In this document: positions 1 through 10,670 of the stretch, in pieces
How positions within the stretch are numbered: position 1 is the stretch's first letter
How the letters are laid out: the number at the start of each line of letters is the position of its first letter
NCBI GenBank assembly: GCA_030490835.1
Contig: CM059977.1
Coordinates: forward strand, 21,867,335-21,931,334
From: Annona cherimola
Lineage: Eukaryota; Streptophyta; Magnoliopsida; Magnoliales; Annonaceae
Length of the DNA: 64,000 nt
Direction of reading: 5' to 3'
Position numbers and translations under genes: made by a program
The notes under the pieces: model-generated
What the model was told of the DNA's origin: nothing
The model's input: only the letters and a program-made list of their open reading frames with translations
Databases searched by the model: none

Positions 1-2634
1 GCCATGAAGCCTAACAATCTCCCTCACATACAATTCCGCCATCTGCTCCATCCGATAAGTCATTCGGTAAGGTAGAAAATGCGCCGACTTAGTAAGTCGA
101 TCTACCACTACCCATACTGCATTCATTCGGCTTTGCGTTTTTGGCAATGCAGTCACGAAATCCATCGTGATGTGTTCCCATTTCCACTCTGGTATCTCCA
201 AAGGTCGCAATAATCCTCCCGGTCTCTGCTTTTCTGGTTTTACTCGTTGGCAGACCAGACACTGGGACACAAATCTCGCAATCTCTACTCGCATTCTCTT
301 CCACCAGTATCTCTGACTCAAATCCTTGTACATCTTGGTACTACCTGGATGAACAGAGAATCTCGACTGGTGTGCTTCTTCAAGGAGTTCTCTTCGGAGT
401 TCTTCATTCCTTGGAACCACAATTCTCTCTTGGAACATCAAAACACCATCAATCCCTTGCCGAAAACGAGTGGATTGGCCTTGATTCATTCTGTTTAAAA
501 TTTTTAAGACAAATGAATCTTGCTTTTGTGCTTCCTTGATTTTCTCTACCAACAAGGATTGCAACTGCAGAACGCTCAACCGAGCAGTATCTCGAGAGGA
601 TATTACCTCTATCTCTAAGGCCTCAAACTGCCTTAGCAACTCCTCTTGTTGGGTAATCATGGTTGCAACCACTGTATTCATCTTTCGGCTAAGAGCGTCT
701 GCCACAACATTGGCCTTCCCTGGATGATACTGAATTGAAACATCATAATCTTTCAGTAACTCCAGCCATCTTCGTTGCCGAAGATTTAATTCCTTCTGGG
801 AGAATATGTACTTTAAACTCTTATGGTCTGTAAATATCTCTGTTCTTTCACCATATAAGTAGTGACGCCAAATCTTTAAGGCGAACACTACTGCAGCCAA
901 CTCTAAATCATGGGTAGGGTAATTCTGCTCACTTGGCTTCAACTGCCTTGAAGCATAGGCTATTACCCTCCCTTGCTGCATAAGTACACATCCCAGACCA
1001 TTACTGGAGGCATCACTATACACCACAAACTCTTTCCCACTTACCGGTAGGGTCAAAACCGGTGCCGTGGTTAAACGGTTCTTTAACTCTTGAAAACTTT
1101 CCTCACAGTCCTCTGTCCAAATAAATTTGGCATTTTTGCGGGTTAATCGCGTTAACGGCACCGCAATTGAGGAAAAGTTCTCCACAAACCGTCGGTAATA
1201 GCCTGCCAATCCCAGGAAACTTCTTATCTCAGTAACTGTGGTCGGCCTCTCCCAAGACACCACAGCCTTAATCTTTTCTGGATCAACAGAAACTCCTTTG
1301 CCACTGATCACATGTCCAAGAAAAGCAACACTTTCTAGCCAAAACTCACACTTTTTGAGTTTGGCATAAAGTTTCTTTTCTCTAAGGACTTGCAATACTT
1401 CTCTCAGCTGCTGCTCATGCTCTTCACGTCCCTTGGAATATACCAAGATATCATCGATGAATACCACCACACACCGATCTAAGAACAGTTGAAATACTCT
1501 GTTCATTAGATCCATAAATGCAGCAGGGGCATTGGTCAACCCGAATGGCATCACCAAGAACTCAAAGTGACCATACCGAGTGCGAAACGCTGTCTTTGGT
1601 ATGTCCTCTTCTCTAACTCTCAATTGGTGGTACCCTGACCTCAAGTCTATCTTTGAGAAGACAGATGCCCCTTGTAGTTGGTCAAACAAATCATCGATGC
1701 GTGGAAGAGGATATTTATTCTTAATCGTCACCTTGTTTATTTCTCGGTAGTCAATGCATAGTCGCATACTACCGTCCTTCTTTTTAACAAAGAGCACAGG
1801 TGCTCCCCAAGGTGATGAACTTGGACGAATAAATCCCAAATCCACTAACTCTTGCAGCTGCTCTTTCAACTCTTTAAGTTCTGCTGGCGCCATGCGATAT
1901 GGGACTCTTGAGATTGGACTGGTTCCCGAAATTAGATTGATCTCAAAATCAATCTCTCGTGCAGGTGGTAACCCTGGTAATTCCCCTGGAAAAACATCAG
2001 GAAATTCTCTGACTACCGGGACATCCTCCAGTTTTACTTCAACCTCATTCGTCGTCATGGCCGCCACAAAGAACCCATAACATCTTTGCCTGAGTTTCCT
2101 CAAGGCTTGCATCGCTGTGATCAAATGTGGCACTTTTCGTCGGTTTCCTTCAAATAAAACCGTCTGATTGGGTATGCCAATTGTAATCTTCCGTGTCTGC
2201 GGACTAATATGTGCTACCCACTTGGTCATCCAATCCCATCCCAGAATTACATCCAGGTCTCTCATGGGCATCACTACCAAGTCAGCTGGTATCACTAGTC
2301 CTTTGATGTCCATAGGACATGCATAACATGCACTCCTCACGGAAAGACTACCTCCCATTGGTGATGTGATAATTAACTCTTCCACCAATGGCCTCGTTGG
2401 TATGTTATTCTCTTTGACAAACTCAGATGCAATAAATGACAAATCAGCACCAGTATCAAATAAAGTTCTGGCATAGATATTGTAAACCTTTACAATACCT
2501 GTAATTCTGTTTGCTGGTATCTGAGCTTGTCCCGGGTGCAGTGCAAAAACATTTGCCGGCTGTCTTGCCCCATGATTTTGCACATTCTGTTGTCGCCCCA
2601 CTGGTCTCCCCGCTTGCCTATTCTGATTTTGAGC
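1..2634 (-). CDS. pol: Ty3/gypsy pol: protease, reverse transcriptase, RNase H, integrase (3' end cut by window)
   Basis: This frame is the same as gag and follows one TAA stop. I read a protease with a DTGA active site near 2440-2470. RT follows, with the substrate segment [10 protein letters not shown] near 1750 and the catalytic FIDD at about 1447-1460. RNase H has a YSDAS motif near 1010-1030 and ends with DALSRK near 690. The integrase zinc-binding CLVCQR lies near 250-270, followed by the first integrase aspartate segment (MDFV) near 160. RT copies the element RNA, RNase H removes it, and integrase inserts the cDNA. Landmarks at 312, 1464 and 2454 all share one frame, so the ORF appears open to the window edge. 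I did not check every codon for stops. Confidence 0.85.
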
Positions 2635-4098
2635 TTATTGGGGATTTGGTGCTCCAGTGGCAGTACAGAATTTTGACACATGCCCCGGCATTTTACAACG
2701 AAAACATACCACTCCTACCGGACAACTCTCTGGTGAATGTCCAGTCTCTCCGCACTTGTGACAAGTGCCAGGCGGAAGGCGACACTGTCCCTGGTGGAAC
2801 CGGTTACATCGCTTACACCTCTTTTTCCGCTCATTCGTCTTATAAGATCCTTTGCTCTTAGACCCTTGACCTGATGAGGCCCCAGATGTCTGCATTGGCT
2901 TTTTATTTGAAGTTCCTCCTTCAATAGATTCCCCCGATCTCTTCTTTACAAACATCTTACTGAGCTGAGCTATTGTTTTCTCAGCCCACATTGCTCGATC
3001 CACTGCCTTGCCATATGTGTCGCATGGCTCGGTCATCACCATGTCTCGAATGCTTTCATTGAGACCATTTTGGAATCTTCGTATTCGAGCATCGTCATCT
3101 TCCACTAGATTAGGGGCGAATCGTATTAAGGATGAAAACTTTGTTTCATAATCAGCCACAGACATCTCCTCTTGTTTTAACTCTGCAAACTCTCGAGCTT
3201 TGGTGATCCGAACAGTTGGTGGAAAAAACTTCTCATAGAAGGCATCCGAGAATCTTTGCCACGTAATTTCTTCCTTCTTGCTCTCAAAGATTCTCTTTTG
3301 TGTTTGCCACCAACGGTAAGCATCTCCATCCAACTTGAATGCAGCAAATAACACCTTCTGTCGATCCGAACATTCAAGGAACTCCAATATTTTGTTGATA
3401 GCCAGTAACCAATTCTCAGCTGCCGTGCTATCACCTCCTGAAAAAGAAGGAGGATGCTGTTGATGGAAAGCACTAGCATCCTTCCTATCTCTTTCCTCTC
3501 TAGCACGGTAGTCTCTGGAGGGCACTGTGATGGGTTGGGATTCAGCGGTTTGCTCTTCCACCCTTGGTCGAAAACCACTAATGTGATCTTGACCTTCTTC
3601 GCCAGCTCTTTCCTCTTGCCCCGTCATATTTGGTTGTTTTCTCTGGCTTACAACTCGTCCTCTCTGTTGGTTTGCGGTCGCAGCTTGATCACAACCAACT
3701 AAAGTAGTTCCTTGTTGATGAGGATTTTCATCGATTTTATCTAATCGGGCTAAAATCCTCTCAACGAAACTTTCGAATCGAGCCTCATGCTGCGTCATAC
3801 GCTCATGAATTGTTGGTCTCCTCCAAGGATTCTGGTTGGTACCAACTGTCCCTTCAGACCTCTGAGGGGACCTCGAGCCTTCATCAAGTGGTATAAAAAC
3901 TCCTTGGTTTGCCCTCTGAGATGGTTCTCCTTGGGGTGGGTGCACTCCGTGGCTTAACCTTGGAATAACTCCTGCTTGGGATGTACCCGCTTCGGACATA
4001 ACAACAGTTGATGGATTAACTCCCTGACCCTGCCTTTGCATTGGGTTAGGTCGTGGAGGATTCCCATGAGAGGCCATGTCTGAAAAGAAATGTAACAT
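2635..4098 (-). CDS. gag: Ty3/gypsy gag polyprotein (capsid and nucleocapsid), 487 aa
   Basis: The N-terminal third is low-complexity and polar. The middle holds a retrotransposon gag (capsid) domain around residues 205-330, with the typical AAENWL, AYRWWQ and FYEKFFP segments. The C-terminus is a nucleocapsid: a Cys/His cluster (CKRCNRFHQGQC) followed by two CCHC knuckles (CHKCGETGHSPESC and CFRCKMPGHVSKFC). Gag forms the particle that packages element RNA. The ORF ends in TAA at 2635-2637, and pol resumes immediately in the same frame. This is either a single nonsense change in a gag-pol fusion or a readthrough arrangement. The start is the first ATG of the ORF, about 140 bp below the upstream extra ORF. 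Confidence 0.88.
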   Translation of the reverse strand: MLHFFSDMASHGNPPRPNPMQRQGQGVNPSTVVMSEAGTSQAGVIPRLSHGVHPPQGEPSQRANQGVFIPLDEGSRSPQRSEGTVGTNQNPWRRPTIHERMTQHEARFESFVERILARLDKIDENPHQQGTTLVGCDQAATANQQRGRVVSQRKQPNMTGQEERAGEEGQDHISGFRPRVEEQTAESQPITVPSRDYRAREERDRKDASAFHQQHPPSFSGGDSTAAENWLLAINKILEFLECSDRQKVLFAAFKLDGDAYRWWQTQKRIFESKKEEITWQRFSDAFYEKFFPPTVRITKAREFAELKQEEMSVADYETKFSSLIRFAPNLVEDDDARIRRFQNGLNESIRDMVMTEPCDTYGKAVDRAMWAEKTIAQLSKMFVKKRSGESIEGGTSNKKPMQTSGASSGQGSKSKGSYKTNERKKRCKRCNRFHQGQCRLPPGTCHKCGETGHSPESCPVGVVCFRCKMPGHVSKFCTATGAPNPQ

Positions 4099-4242
4099 TT
4101 AAACTCAAGAAAACATCTTAAGTTCACACATAGCCAAACAAATTATATCCATCCACTTAAAAGAACAATCCATCATAATTAAATTTTATTATTCACTGCA
4201 AGTTTATTACATCTCAGAAACTTCAAAAGAAAATAACTCAAT

Positions 4243-5238
4243 TTAATCATCTCTTTTCCTCTGTCCCTTCATTGGACACTCTTTAGCCCGATGCCCAGGG
4301 GCCCTGCAAATATTGCAAGCAATCTCATGAGGGCAGTCCCTTGCCTGATGTCCAGGCTGCATACATCTGAAACAAGTGTTCGGCGGAAGCACACACTTTC
4401 CTCCATGCCTAAACTTGCACTTAGCGCATGGTAATAGCTTCCCCAAACTAGGCGGAACTTTCTCAGATGTAGGCTCTCTTGAGGGTATGGCATGTGTCGG
4501 TGAAGGAGATGGTTGGAGGGGCACATTTGGAACAGGCATCTGTTGAGTTGGAGGACTTGGCTTTGGGATAGACGAGCTAGACCCACAATAGGTCTCATAT
4601 GGTTCCTTCGGCCCCTCTTTGTCAGTTGACTTGAAATTATCATCCGACTCATCATAGGCCTTAGGCATCTTGCTCGCCATTTGCTTATACCGCTTCCTAG
4701 GAACAGGTTGCGGGATAGTTGCCTCCTTCCTCACTTGCTCCATCATCTCAGGGGAAACATCAGCAGACCTCTTAGGAGGGGATGTTTGAGTCTCTGCAGG
4801 TTGTTTTTGAAATGCTGCCAACTTTTCCCTTAGCATGGCCAACTCTGCGTCCTGTGACATCTGTTTCTCTTGCATCTTTAACATCATGGACGCCAAGTTG
4901 GATACCACTCCATGTAAGGCTTTAAAGTTTTGACGCATCTCTTGTCGGACAGCCTCTTGAGCTCGAAGTAGCTCAAATTTAATTGCGTCCTGCGCCAACC
5001 TCGACTCTTTTAGATCATCCCTCAACAGGTCCAACTTCTCAGCGTTGGTTGGTGCCTTCTTAGCACGTGTCCGTGCTGCTCCAGGTTCACCATTAGTTGG
5101 TGCTTTCCCCTTCTCTGAATCTCTCTCAGGGAAACTCGTTCCAAATGTCATCTCTCTGCTCATGAAAATAGTGAACGTCAGTTTAATCACTATTTTCGAC
5201 ATCATAGGAAAAAGAGAAATTAAAATTACTCTTAACAT
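4243..5238 (-). CDS. Extra ORF upstream of gag: coiled-coil plus nucleocapsid-like zinc knuckles, 331 aa
   Basis: This intact ORF lies between the primer binding site and gag. Its N-terminal residues are hydrophobic and may precede the real start; an ATG around residue 28 or 33 (MSREM, MTFGT) is plausible. Residues of about 65-150 are rich in Leu, Glu, Lys and Gln and read as a coiled coil. Residues of about 180-270 are Pro/Ser-rich. The C-terminus carries CAKCKFRHGGKC, then CCHC knuckles CFRCMQPGHQARDC and CNICRAPGHRAKEC. Their order and spacing copy the nucleocapsid end of the downstream gag, so I infer a duplicated nucleocapsid fused to a coiled-coil region. An RNA-binding accessory or decoy role is a guess. 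I do not recognise it as a named family. Confidence 0.75.
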   Translation of the reverse strand: MLRVILISLFPMMSKIVIKLTFTIFMSREMTFGTSFPERDSEKGKAPTNGEPGAARTRAKKAPTNAEKLDLLRDDLKESRLAQDAIKFELLRAQEAVRQEMRQNFKALHGVVSNLASMMLKMQEKQMSQDAELAMLREKLAAFQKQPAETQTSPPKRSADVSPEMMEQVRKEATIPQPVPRKRYKQMASKMPKAYDESDDNFKSTDKEGPKEPYETYCGSSSSIPKPSPPTQQMPVPNVPLQPSPSPTHAIPSREPTSEKVPPSLGKLLPCAKCKFRHGGKCVLPPNTCFRCMQPGHQARDCPHEIACNICRAPGHRAKECPMKGQRKRDD

Positions 5239-5280
5239 GTTTCCATGTTCTCTGGTTTATTCGTCTCTATCCATGGAAAT

Positions 5281-5294
5281 TTGCTCTGATACCA
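5281..5294 (-). other. Primer binding site, initiator tRNA-Met type
   Basis: The minus strand reads TGGTATCAGAGC two bases inside the LTR end. This is the exact complement of the 3' end of plant initiator tRNA-Met including CCA, the usual primer for many plant LTR retrotransposons. Confidence 0.93.
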
Positions 5295-6950
5295 TCTGTA
5301 ACGGCCTGAACTAAAAATCAAGGCTTTTTCCTAAATTTTCGGTCCAAGTCATTTTAAAACTCCAGGATCTTTCCACGCGACGATTAAACCATCTCATTTA
5401 GGTAAGAAATAAACTTGCATTATTACATCCAAGTCCATAGAGTTATTACAAACATTGCCCACTTCAATAAATTCTTTACATCCAAGTCAAGCCATTCATT
5501 ACATAGAAAGAAATACATAAAAAGATTTATTCATTAGCACGCCACCACCATCTCATTGGCCACCATCCACGGGATCATCTGAGAGTCAAAGGAAAAAGGG
5601 GTAAGTTCACAAGAACTTAGTAAGTAGGATTATGCCCTGCAATTAAGATCATAAGAACGCATCATCTTCACTCAATTGCTCAACTTTTAGAGCCTTTAAA
5701 ACATCTTATACGTCATCATCTCTTCCTAGAAGTACTCAACTTAAAATTTGGGGACTACCCTAAGGATTTAAGACCTTAAATCCTTTAAGATACTCCTCTG
5801 TCCCCAAAACTCAAACTTCTAGGCATCATTTGGCTAATCTAGCCCTTCCATTGAACTCAGAATGTCCAAATCCATAGGAAATGACCCCTGGATCACTCAA
5901 ATCGGACCTCTAGAGCTCAATTTACATCAATTTGAATATGAACGCACCAAACGGTGCCACGTGTCTCTCGCCGCCGGCGACTTGGGCTCGCCGCCGGTGG
6001 TTCTGCCCGACTGGGCTTCCTGGTGGGCCGCGCTCTGGGCTTTACTGCCTGGGCTTCTGGGCTTCTGTCTGGGTATCATCTTGGGCTCTGAGTCATGGGT
6101 TGGCTCACTGGATCCTCCTTCTGAGGCCCATTGCAACAGTTGGGCTCGTCTGCATCTGGGCTCAGCCTGGATCCAGCCCACTCCCTGAAGCCCGTACCAT
6201 CTTCTGGAAATTTACAGATTCCCCTGCTGTCTTCTGATTTTACAGAAACTTCTTGACAGCTTATGATTTTCAGAAAAACCATTAGGCAGAATTGTAAAAT
6301 ATCCAAAAACTCGAAAATAGGCAGTAACATCCATTTTTTTCCATCCGTCCATTTATACAAGATATATATAATAATATTTTAATATTATTTTCGTATATAT
6401 ATCTCCTTTAAACGTCTTAAATGCATTAAAATGCATTAAAAATTCATCTCATCAATAATTTGGCTAACATAACTAATTTTAGGCCATCCAAGCATAATAT
6501 AACATACATAATTTTACTCATTAATTTATTTTACTCAAAATAAATTATAATTATGCCATTATGCTTTCCATCTTGCCCAAAATTACCTTTATGTTATACA
6601 TCCTCAAAATTATTGATAAATCCTCACATAATTAATTTAAAGTAAATAATACATTTCTCAAATAATTATGTGGCATCCATTCCATGTGCAATTAAGCATA
6701 TAATATCTCATAACATCATAGCATGATTAATGGCCATAAAATCACATATTAGTAAAACCACTAAATAATTATGTGATAAATCCTCATTAAATCATGCCGT
6801 AATTAAAGGCTAAAGAGGCAAAATCCCCCTTACCTTAAAGAAGAAAATGAAATGGATTGCTTGAACGGGTTGGATCGGCCTTTTCCTTTCTCCTGCGGCA
6901 GCGTTCCTCCTCTTTCCTCTGGTATGCCTTTATTGAGTACCCAAGTCGTT

Positions 6951-6958
6951 TATTTATA
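6951..6958 (-). promoter_or_regulatory. Candidate TATA box of the Ty3/gypsy LTR
   Basis: The minus strand reads CTATAAATAAACG, a good plant TATA box, placed so that transcription would run through the rest of the LTR into the PBS and ORFs. The start site, by spacing only, would be near 6920-6930. Confidence 0.5.
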
Positions 6959-7125
6959 GCTTACCGGAGGATTCACTGGAGGATTTTCCGCTCGAAATCC
7001 GATTCCACTTCAAATTCTAATTTCAAGATCTCTGATCGCAATCCAATCTTAAATCAAATTTTAAATTCGAATTTCAAACTGGTGAGGCTCACAGAGCCCA
7101 AAAAAGCAAAATACATCATTTATAC

Positions 7126-7192
7126 ACTCATGGGATTCGAACTCGAGACCTCTTCTACCAAAGACCAACACCTTAACCACTTAAGCACATTG
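7126..7192 (-). other. tRNA-like module (A box and B box) inside the LTR
   Basis: On the minus strand an A-box-like TGCTTAAGTGGTTAAGG is followed about 35 bp later by GAGTTCGAATCCCA, a near-perfect RNA polymerase III B box. The arrangement resembles tRNA-Ser/Leu. The flanks do not fold as a full cloverleaf by eye, and no CCA-proximal acceptor pairing is evident. It is either the tRNA-derived head of a SINE caught in the LTR or an LTR-resident pol III promoter. It is not a functional tRNA gene. Confidence 0.5.
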
Positions 7193-7397
7193 GGTCGTTG
7201 AGTTAAATACTCGCAATATTTTATATAACTCAACCCATCATTCTAAGTGGGCTTATTTGGGTCTAGCCCAATAACCTTCCACTTATTCTTGGCCCATTGC
7301 TTGGTCATATGGTCAATGGTCAGGATGCCACGTCAGTGGACACATCATCAGTTGAATAGTCAACTCATCAATTTTTTTTCCTAATTATTACAGTAAT

Positions 7398-7740
7398 AAT
7401 AATAGTAATAATAATAATAATATTTCTGTAAAAAGATTTGAGTGGAATAGAATGAATGGTTGCATGAAAAATCAGATTACCTTTTTTATGGATATTTATA
7501 ATTATCTTAATTGGTATTTTCCAACTGTACTATGAGATATTCTGATAAATCTTTTACAATATTTTAATACTTATTTAACAATATTTTTAATTTTATCTGT
7601 ACGATGAACACTTCCGTGCATTTTAAAAAACTGTTGCCGCCCACTCCGCGCCGCCTGTTCCACGTTGCTCATTTTTGCGTGCGGCTGAGAATCGAACTTG
7701 AGCGCCGAGGCTTGCGGGGGAATACGACCGCGACGCTGAA
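7398..7740. other. Anonymous intergenic DNA
   Basis: AT-rich, with a short ATA/AAT microsatellite at about 7393-7422 and a GC-rich island at about 7635-7740. No gene or RNA was recognised. Confidence 0.5.
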
Positions 7741-7980
7741 GGCGTGTTCGCGAGAAATGTGAAAAATAAAATATTTTGAAAATTAGGTGATTGATATAAA
7801 ATGATAGTAATAAAGTTTGAATAAATATGTTTGTTCGAGAGTAGTTGATAGGAAAAATAATTAAAGTATTAGGATAAAATTAGAAAAATACGTTGATTGG
7901 TTGATTAATGAGATGCATTAAAATCCGTGTCACTACCATTTCTCTCTCACGTTTCCCACTCTTTATTCCCAAACGTCTCC
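7741..7980. mobile_element. Tourist-like MITE, about 240 bp
   Basis: The right terminus reads AAACGTCTCC and is followed by TAA. The left terminus, GGCGTGTTCG, is preceded by GAA, a degenerate 3-bp duplication. The interior shares words such as GGTTTGTT-type and GATAGGAAAA segments with the better preserved MITE at 59110-59379, which supports one family. Confidence 0.5.
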
Positions 7981-8017
7981 TAAGGAAGAAATCGTGCCAC
8001 CACCATTGCACACCGGC

Positions 8018-8160
8018 AGCCTCTGGTTTGGGATTGGTGGAAGGACAAAGGACAAAGGGCGTTGATTGGCCAGCCTCTGGTTTGGGATTGTGGAAGGACA
8101 AAGGGCATTGATTGGACACTGGCAGCCTCTGGTTTGCGATTGGTAGAACAAAGGGCATGT
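8018..8160. repeat. Three-copy tandem repeat, about 50 bp unit
   Basis: The unit containing CAGCCTCTGGTTTG, then GGATTG, GGAAGGACAAAGGGC and ATTGATTGG, occurs three times, with the last copy diverged. No coding meaning is evident despite overlapping ORFs on both strands. Confidence 0.75.
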
Positions 8161-8402
8161 TTCCTAATGCGAATCCATGAGATTTTCGATTCCAAAGCTT
8201 ATTATTATTCAATAAATTATTATATTTTTCACTTTGATCTTTCAATTACAATTATTTCTCTAGTCAATTATCATTCAATAAATTTATTTATTTTAATTTT
8301 ATCCTTATCATTTTATATCAATTATACAATTTTTAAAATATTTTATTTTCTACTCCCACCCCATACCATATTTTTCACAACTTTCATGTTAATAAACAAG
8401 CC
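8153..8402. mobile_element. Tourist-like MITE, about 250 bp
   Basis: The ends are GGGCATGTTTCCTAAT on the left and, on the opposite strand, GGCTTGTTTATTAACAT on the right, an imperfect inverted repeat. The interior is very AT-rich with no ORF. The flank is AAA on the left and TAA on the right, close to the TAA target preference of PIF/Harbinger MITEs. The left end overlaps the last tandem unit. Confidence 0.45.
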
Positions 8403-8836
8403 TAAAATTTCAACTTTTGGACCAAGGTCAACCATTCATAGTCTAAGAGCACATGTATCACATCTTTTATTAAAAAAAAAAACATCCGCATCACGTCAGA
8501 TGACATAATCCCCCAAAAAAAGAAAAAAAGAAAAGCATAGCATTACGAATTTTTCAGCTTTAGGGGATGGACCTTAACATATACCTCATCAACCTACAAT
8601 ACCAATTTCGGGACGAGGTCAGAGGTCTAAAAATCCTTCTATACGTTTAAAAGAGGTCAGGTCTAAAAATCCTCCTATACGTCTAAAAGATTATACATGT
8701 CACTTGGCTTGATCTACTCACCCCATCATACAACCATCACTTCAAAAGGGAACCTCAAGTAGAATTTTGTATCCCATTGTTAATTATATTACCTTTAACA
8801 ATATTTCTCTTTTCCATCAATAATTTTTAGCAGCAA
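8403..8836. other. Anonymous intergenic DNA with a short direct duplication
   Basis: At about 8623-8691 a segment of about 34 bp (AGGTCTAAAAATCC, then CTATACGT, TTAAAAGA) is directly duplicated with a few changes. No gene was recognised. Confidence 0.5.
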
Positions 8837-10332
8837 TGGCTCTGAAGCATAAACCTAGATCATATCAAAAAGTCATTAAGAATCTGCAATGACAATAGGC
8901 TACGGCTAAAAAAGTCTCTGCTTTTGAGGCAAGGACCATCGAAGATTTGCCAATAGGAAAGCACTCAATTGGCACGAAGTGGGTCTATAAAATCAAATAT
9001 CAAGCACATCAAACAATAGAACATTTTGAAATTAGACTTGTGGCAAATGGGTTCCCTCAAGTAGAGAAAATTGATTATCACAACACTTTTGCTCCAATGG
9101 CTAAGATGGTTAGTGTTAAACTCTTTCTTGCTATCATTGCAGCTAAAGGCTGTGAACTTTATCAAATGGATGTGAATAGTGTCTTCCTCTACGGGGATCT
9201 AAAAGAAGAAGTATATATGGAGTTACCTCCTAGATTCATAGCAATTAATCCTTGCTTGGTTTGTCAATTAGATAAGTCCTTATATGGACTAAAGCAGGCC
9301 TCTAGACAATAGTTTACTAAGTTCACTGTAGCATTGAGAGCATATAGTTTTATCCAATCTCTTCTTGACCATTTTTTGTTCACCTATCGTAAGGACAAAA
9401 TCTTTCTTGGGGTACTTGTGTATGTTGATGACTTGGTCCTTATAAGGAATGATTCGGCAGCTTGTTCTTCCTTCACACAATATTTAAATGAATGCTTTCA
9501 AATGAAGGATCTTGGCACATTAAAATATTTGTTGGGAATTGAAGTGGCATGTAGTGCTTGAGGATTATTTCTATGTCAACGGAAGTATGCTTGTGATATC
9601 TTATAGGAGTGTGGTTTACTTAGGGCAAAACCGGTAGACTTTCTTATGGAGCCAAATCACAAGTTGGCTCTTGTTGGTGTTGATAATTTTTCTAATCTTG
9701 GCTTATATCAACATTTAGTAGTCCATTTGATATATTTGACAATAACTTGTCATGAATTGTCTTATTCAATTCATATTCTGTCAAAGTTTGCACAATCCCT
9801 AAAGCAGGAGCATTATGATGATGCTATTAGAGTGCTTCGGTATTTGAAAGGACATCCTAGGCAAGGATTACTTCTTCATTCCCATTTTGATTTTCAATTA
9901 CATGGTTGTTGTGACTCTGATTAGGCCATGTGTCCACTCACACGTAGATCCCTTATTGGTTTTTTTACTATGCTTGGTAACTCACCAATCTCTTGGAAGA
10001 CGAATAGGCAAATGATAGTGTCGCATCAGCACAAGTGGAATATCATTCTGTGGCTGCCACTAGTAGTGAATTACTTTGGCTTTGATCTTTCCTTGCTTAT
10101 GTAGGAATCTTTTAAAGATTCCTAACCCATGCGTCTTTTCTGTGACAGTCAAGTTACAATTCTTATAACCTCACTTCATTCGGAAACACTTAGAAGACGT
10201 TGCTATTTCCTATGTGCCTACGTGTAAATAGTTAACTGACATTTTCACTAAGGCTCTGGGTAGACAGCAATTTGACTTTCTGTTGCGTAAGTTGGGTATC
10301 GTGGATCTCCGTGCTCCAACTTGAGGGGGAGT
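8837..10332 (+). pseudogene. Ty1/copia reverse transcriptase-RNase H relic
   Basis: The plus strand gives a broken copia RT-RNase H. It starts in the pre-RT segment (PRSYQKVIK), then GTKWVYKIKY, LVANGFPQVE, the QMDVNSVFLYGDL segment, LYGLKQASRQ, the catalytic YVDDLVL near 9421, and RNase H remnants (CDSD, then a stop). Stops interrupt it at about 9310, 9558 and 9922 among other places. Gag, protease and integrase are missing, so it is 5' truncated. It ends at a polypurine tract, TTGAGGGGGAGT (10321-10332). It cannot be functional and is much older than the copia element at 16316-20525. Confidence 0.9.
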
Positions 10333-10510
10333 ATTGGAGATTATAGTGTATATTATTGTATTTTCTATTATTAGCATTGTATCTTTTGTAATTAGTAGTT
10401 ATAAGCATAGTTGTTTATATTAGACAAGTTATAATTATGCTAGCTGGGCAGTTTTTATCATACTATACTATTCTAAGCTTCGCTTAATAGAGTGTTAAGT
10501 GGTAATAAAA
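10333..10510 (+). repeat. 3' LTR fragment of the copia relic
   Basis: Immediately after the polypurine tract the sequence TATTGGAGATTATAGTG begins, like a decayed TGTTGGAGAT copia LTR start. No 5' partner exists in the window, and the end near 10500 is a guess. Confidence 0.45.
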
Positions 10511-10670
10511 TCTCGCATGGTTAAGAAGCTTGAAGAATTCCGAGTTTATACATATGGGAATAGGTTTCCTGACTTGATTAGTCATTTTAAGATATAAAGA
10601 TATAACCGGCCCATTTTCAATAGAATCAAAGGATTTTGGAAAGGTGGGTCAGCGGCGGCATTGATATTCA

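Larger units (their letters stand above)
1..7392 (-). mobile_element. Ty3/gypsy chromovirus-like LTR retrotransposon, partial (3' end beyond window)
   Basis: On the minus strand the order is LTR (5297-7392), primer binding site, an extra ORF, gag, then protease, RT, RNase H and integrase running off the left edge. The RT reads like the Tekay/Del type of chromovirus, and a 2.1-kb LTR fits that group. The 3' LTR and any chromodomain lie outside the window, so lineage and age cannot be confirmed. The five bases after the LTR (GTAAT, 7393-7397) should be one copy of the target duplication. Apart from one stop between gag and pol the coding region looks open, so the element is not old. Confidence 0.9.
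5297..7392 (-). repeat. 5' LTR of the Ty3/gypsy element, 2096 bp
   Basis: The PBS side fixes the inner end at 5297. The plus-strand termini are TGTAA at 5297 and TTACA ending at 7392, a perfect 5-bp inverted repeat with TG/CA ends. The outer end was chosen from that match because the partner LTR is outside the window. Apparent ORFs inside it (for example 5862-6188) are not conserved genes. It contains a TATA box and a tRNA-like module, annotated separately. Confidence 0.78.

Noticed and set aside
5862..6360. Overlapping ORFs on both strands
   Set aside because: They lie inside the gypsy LTR, are GC-biased, and have no recognisable domain.
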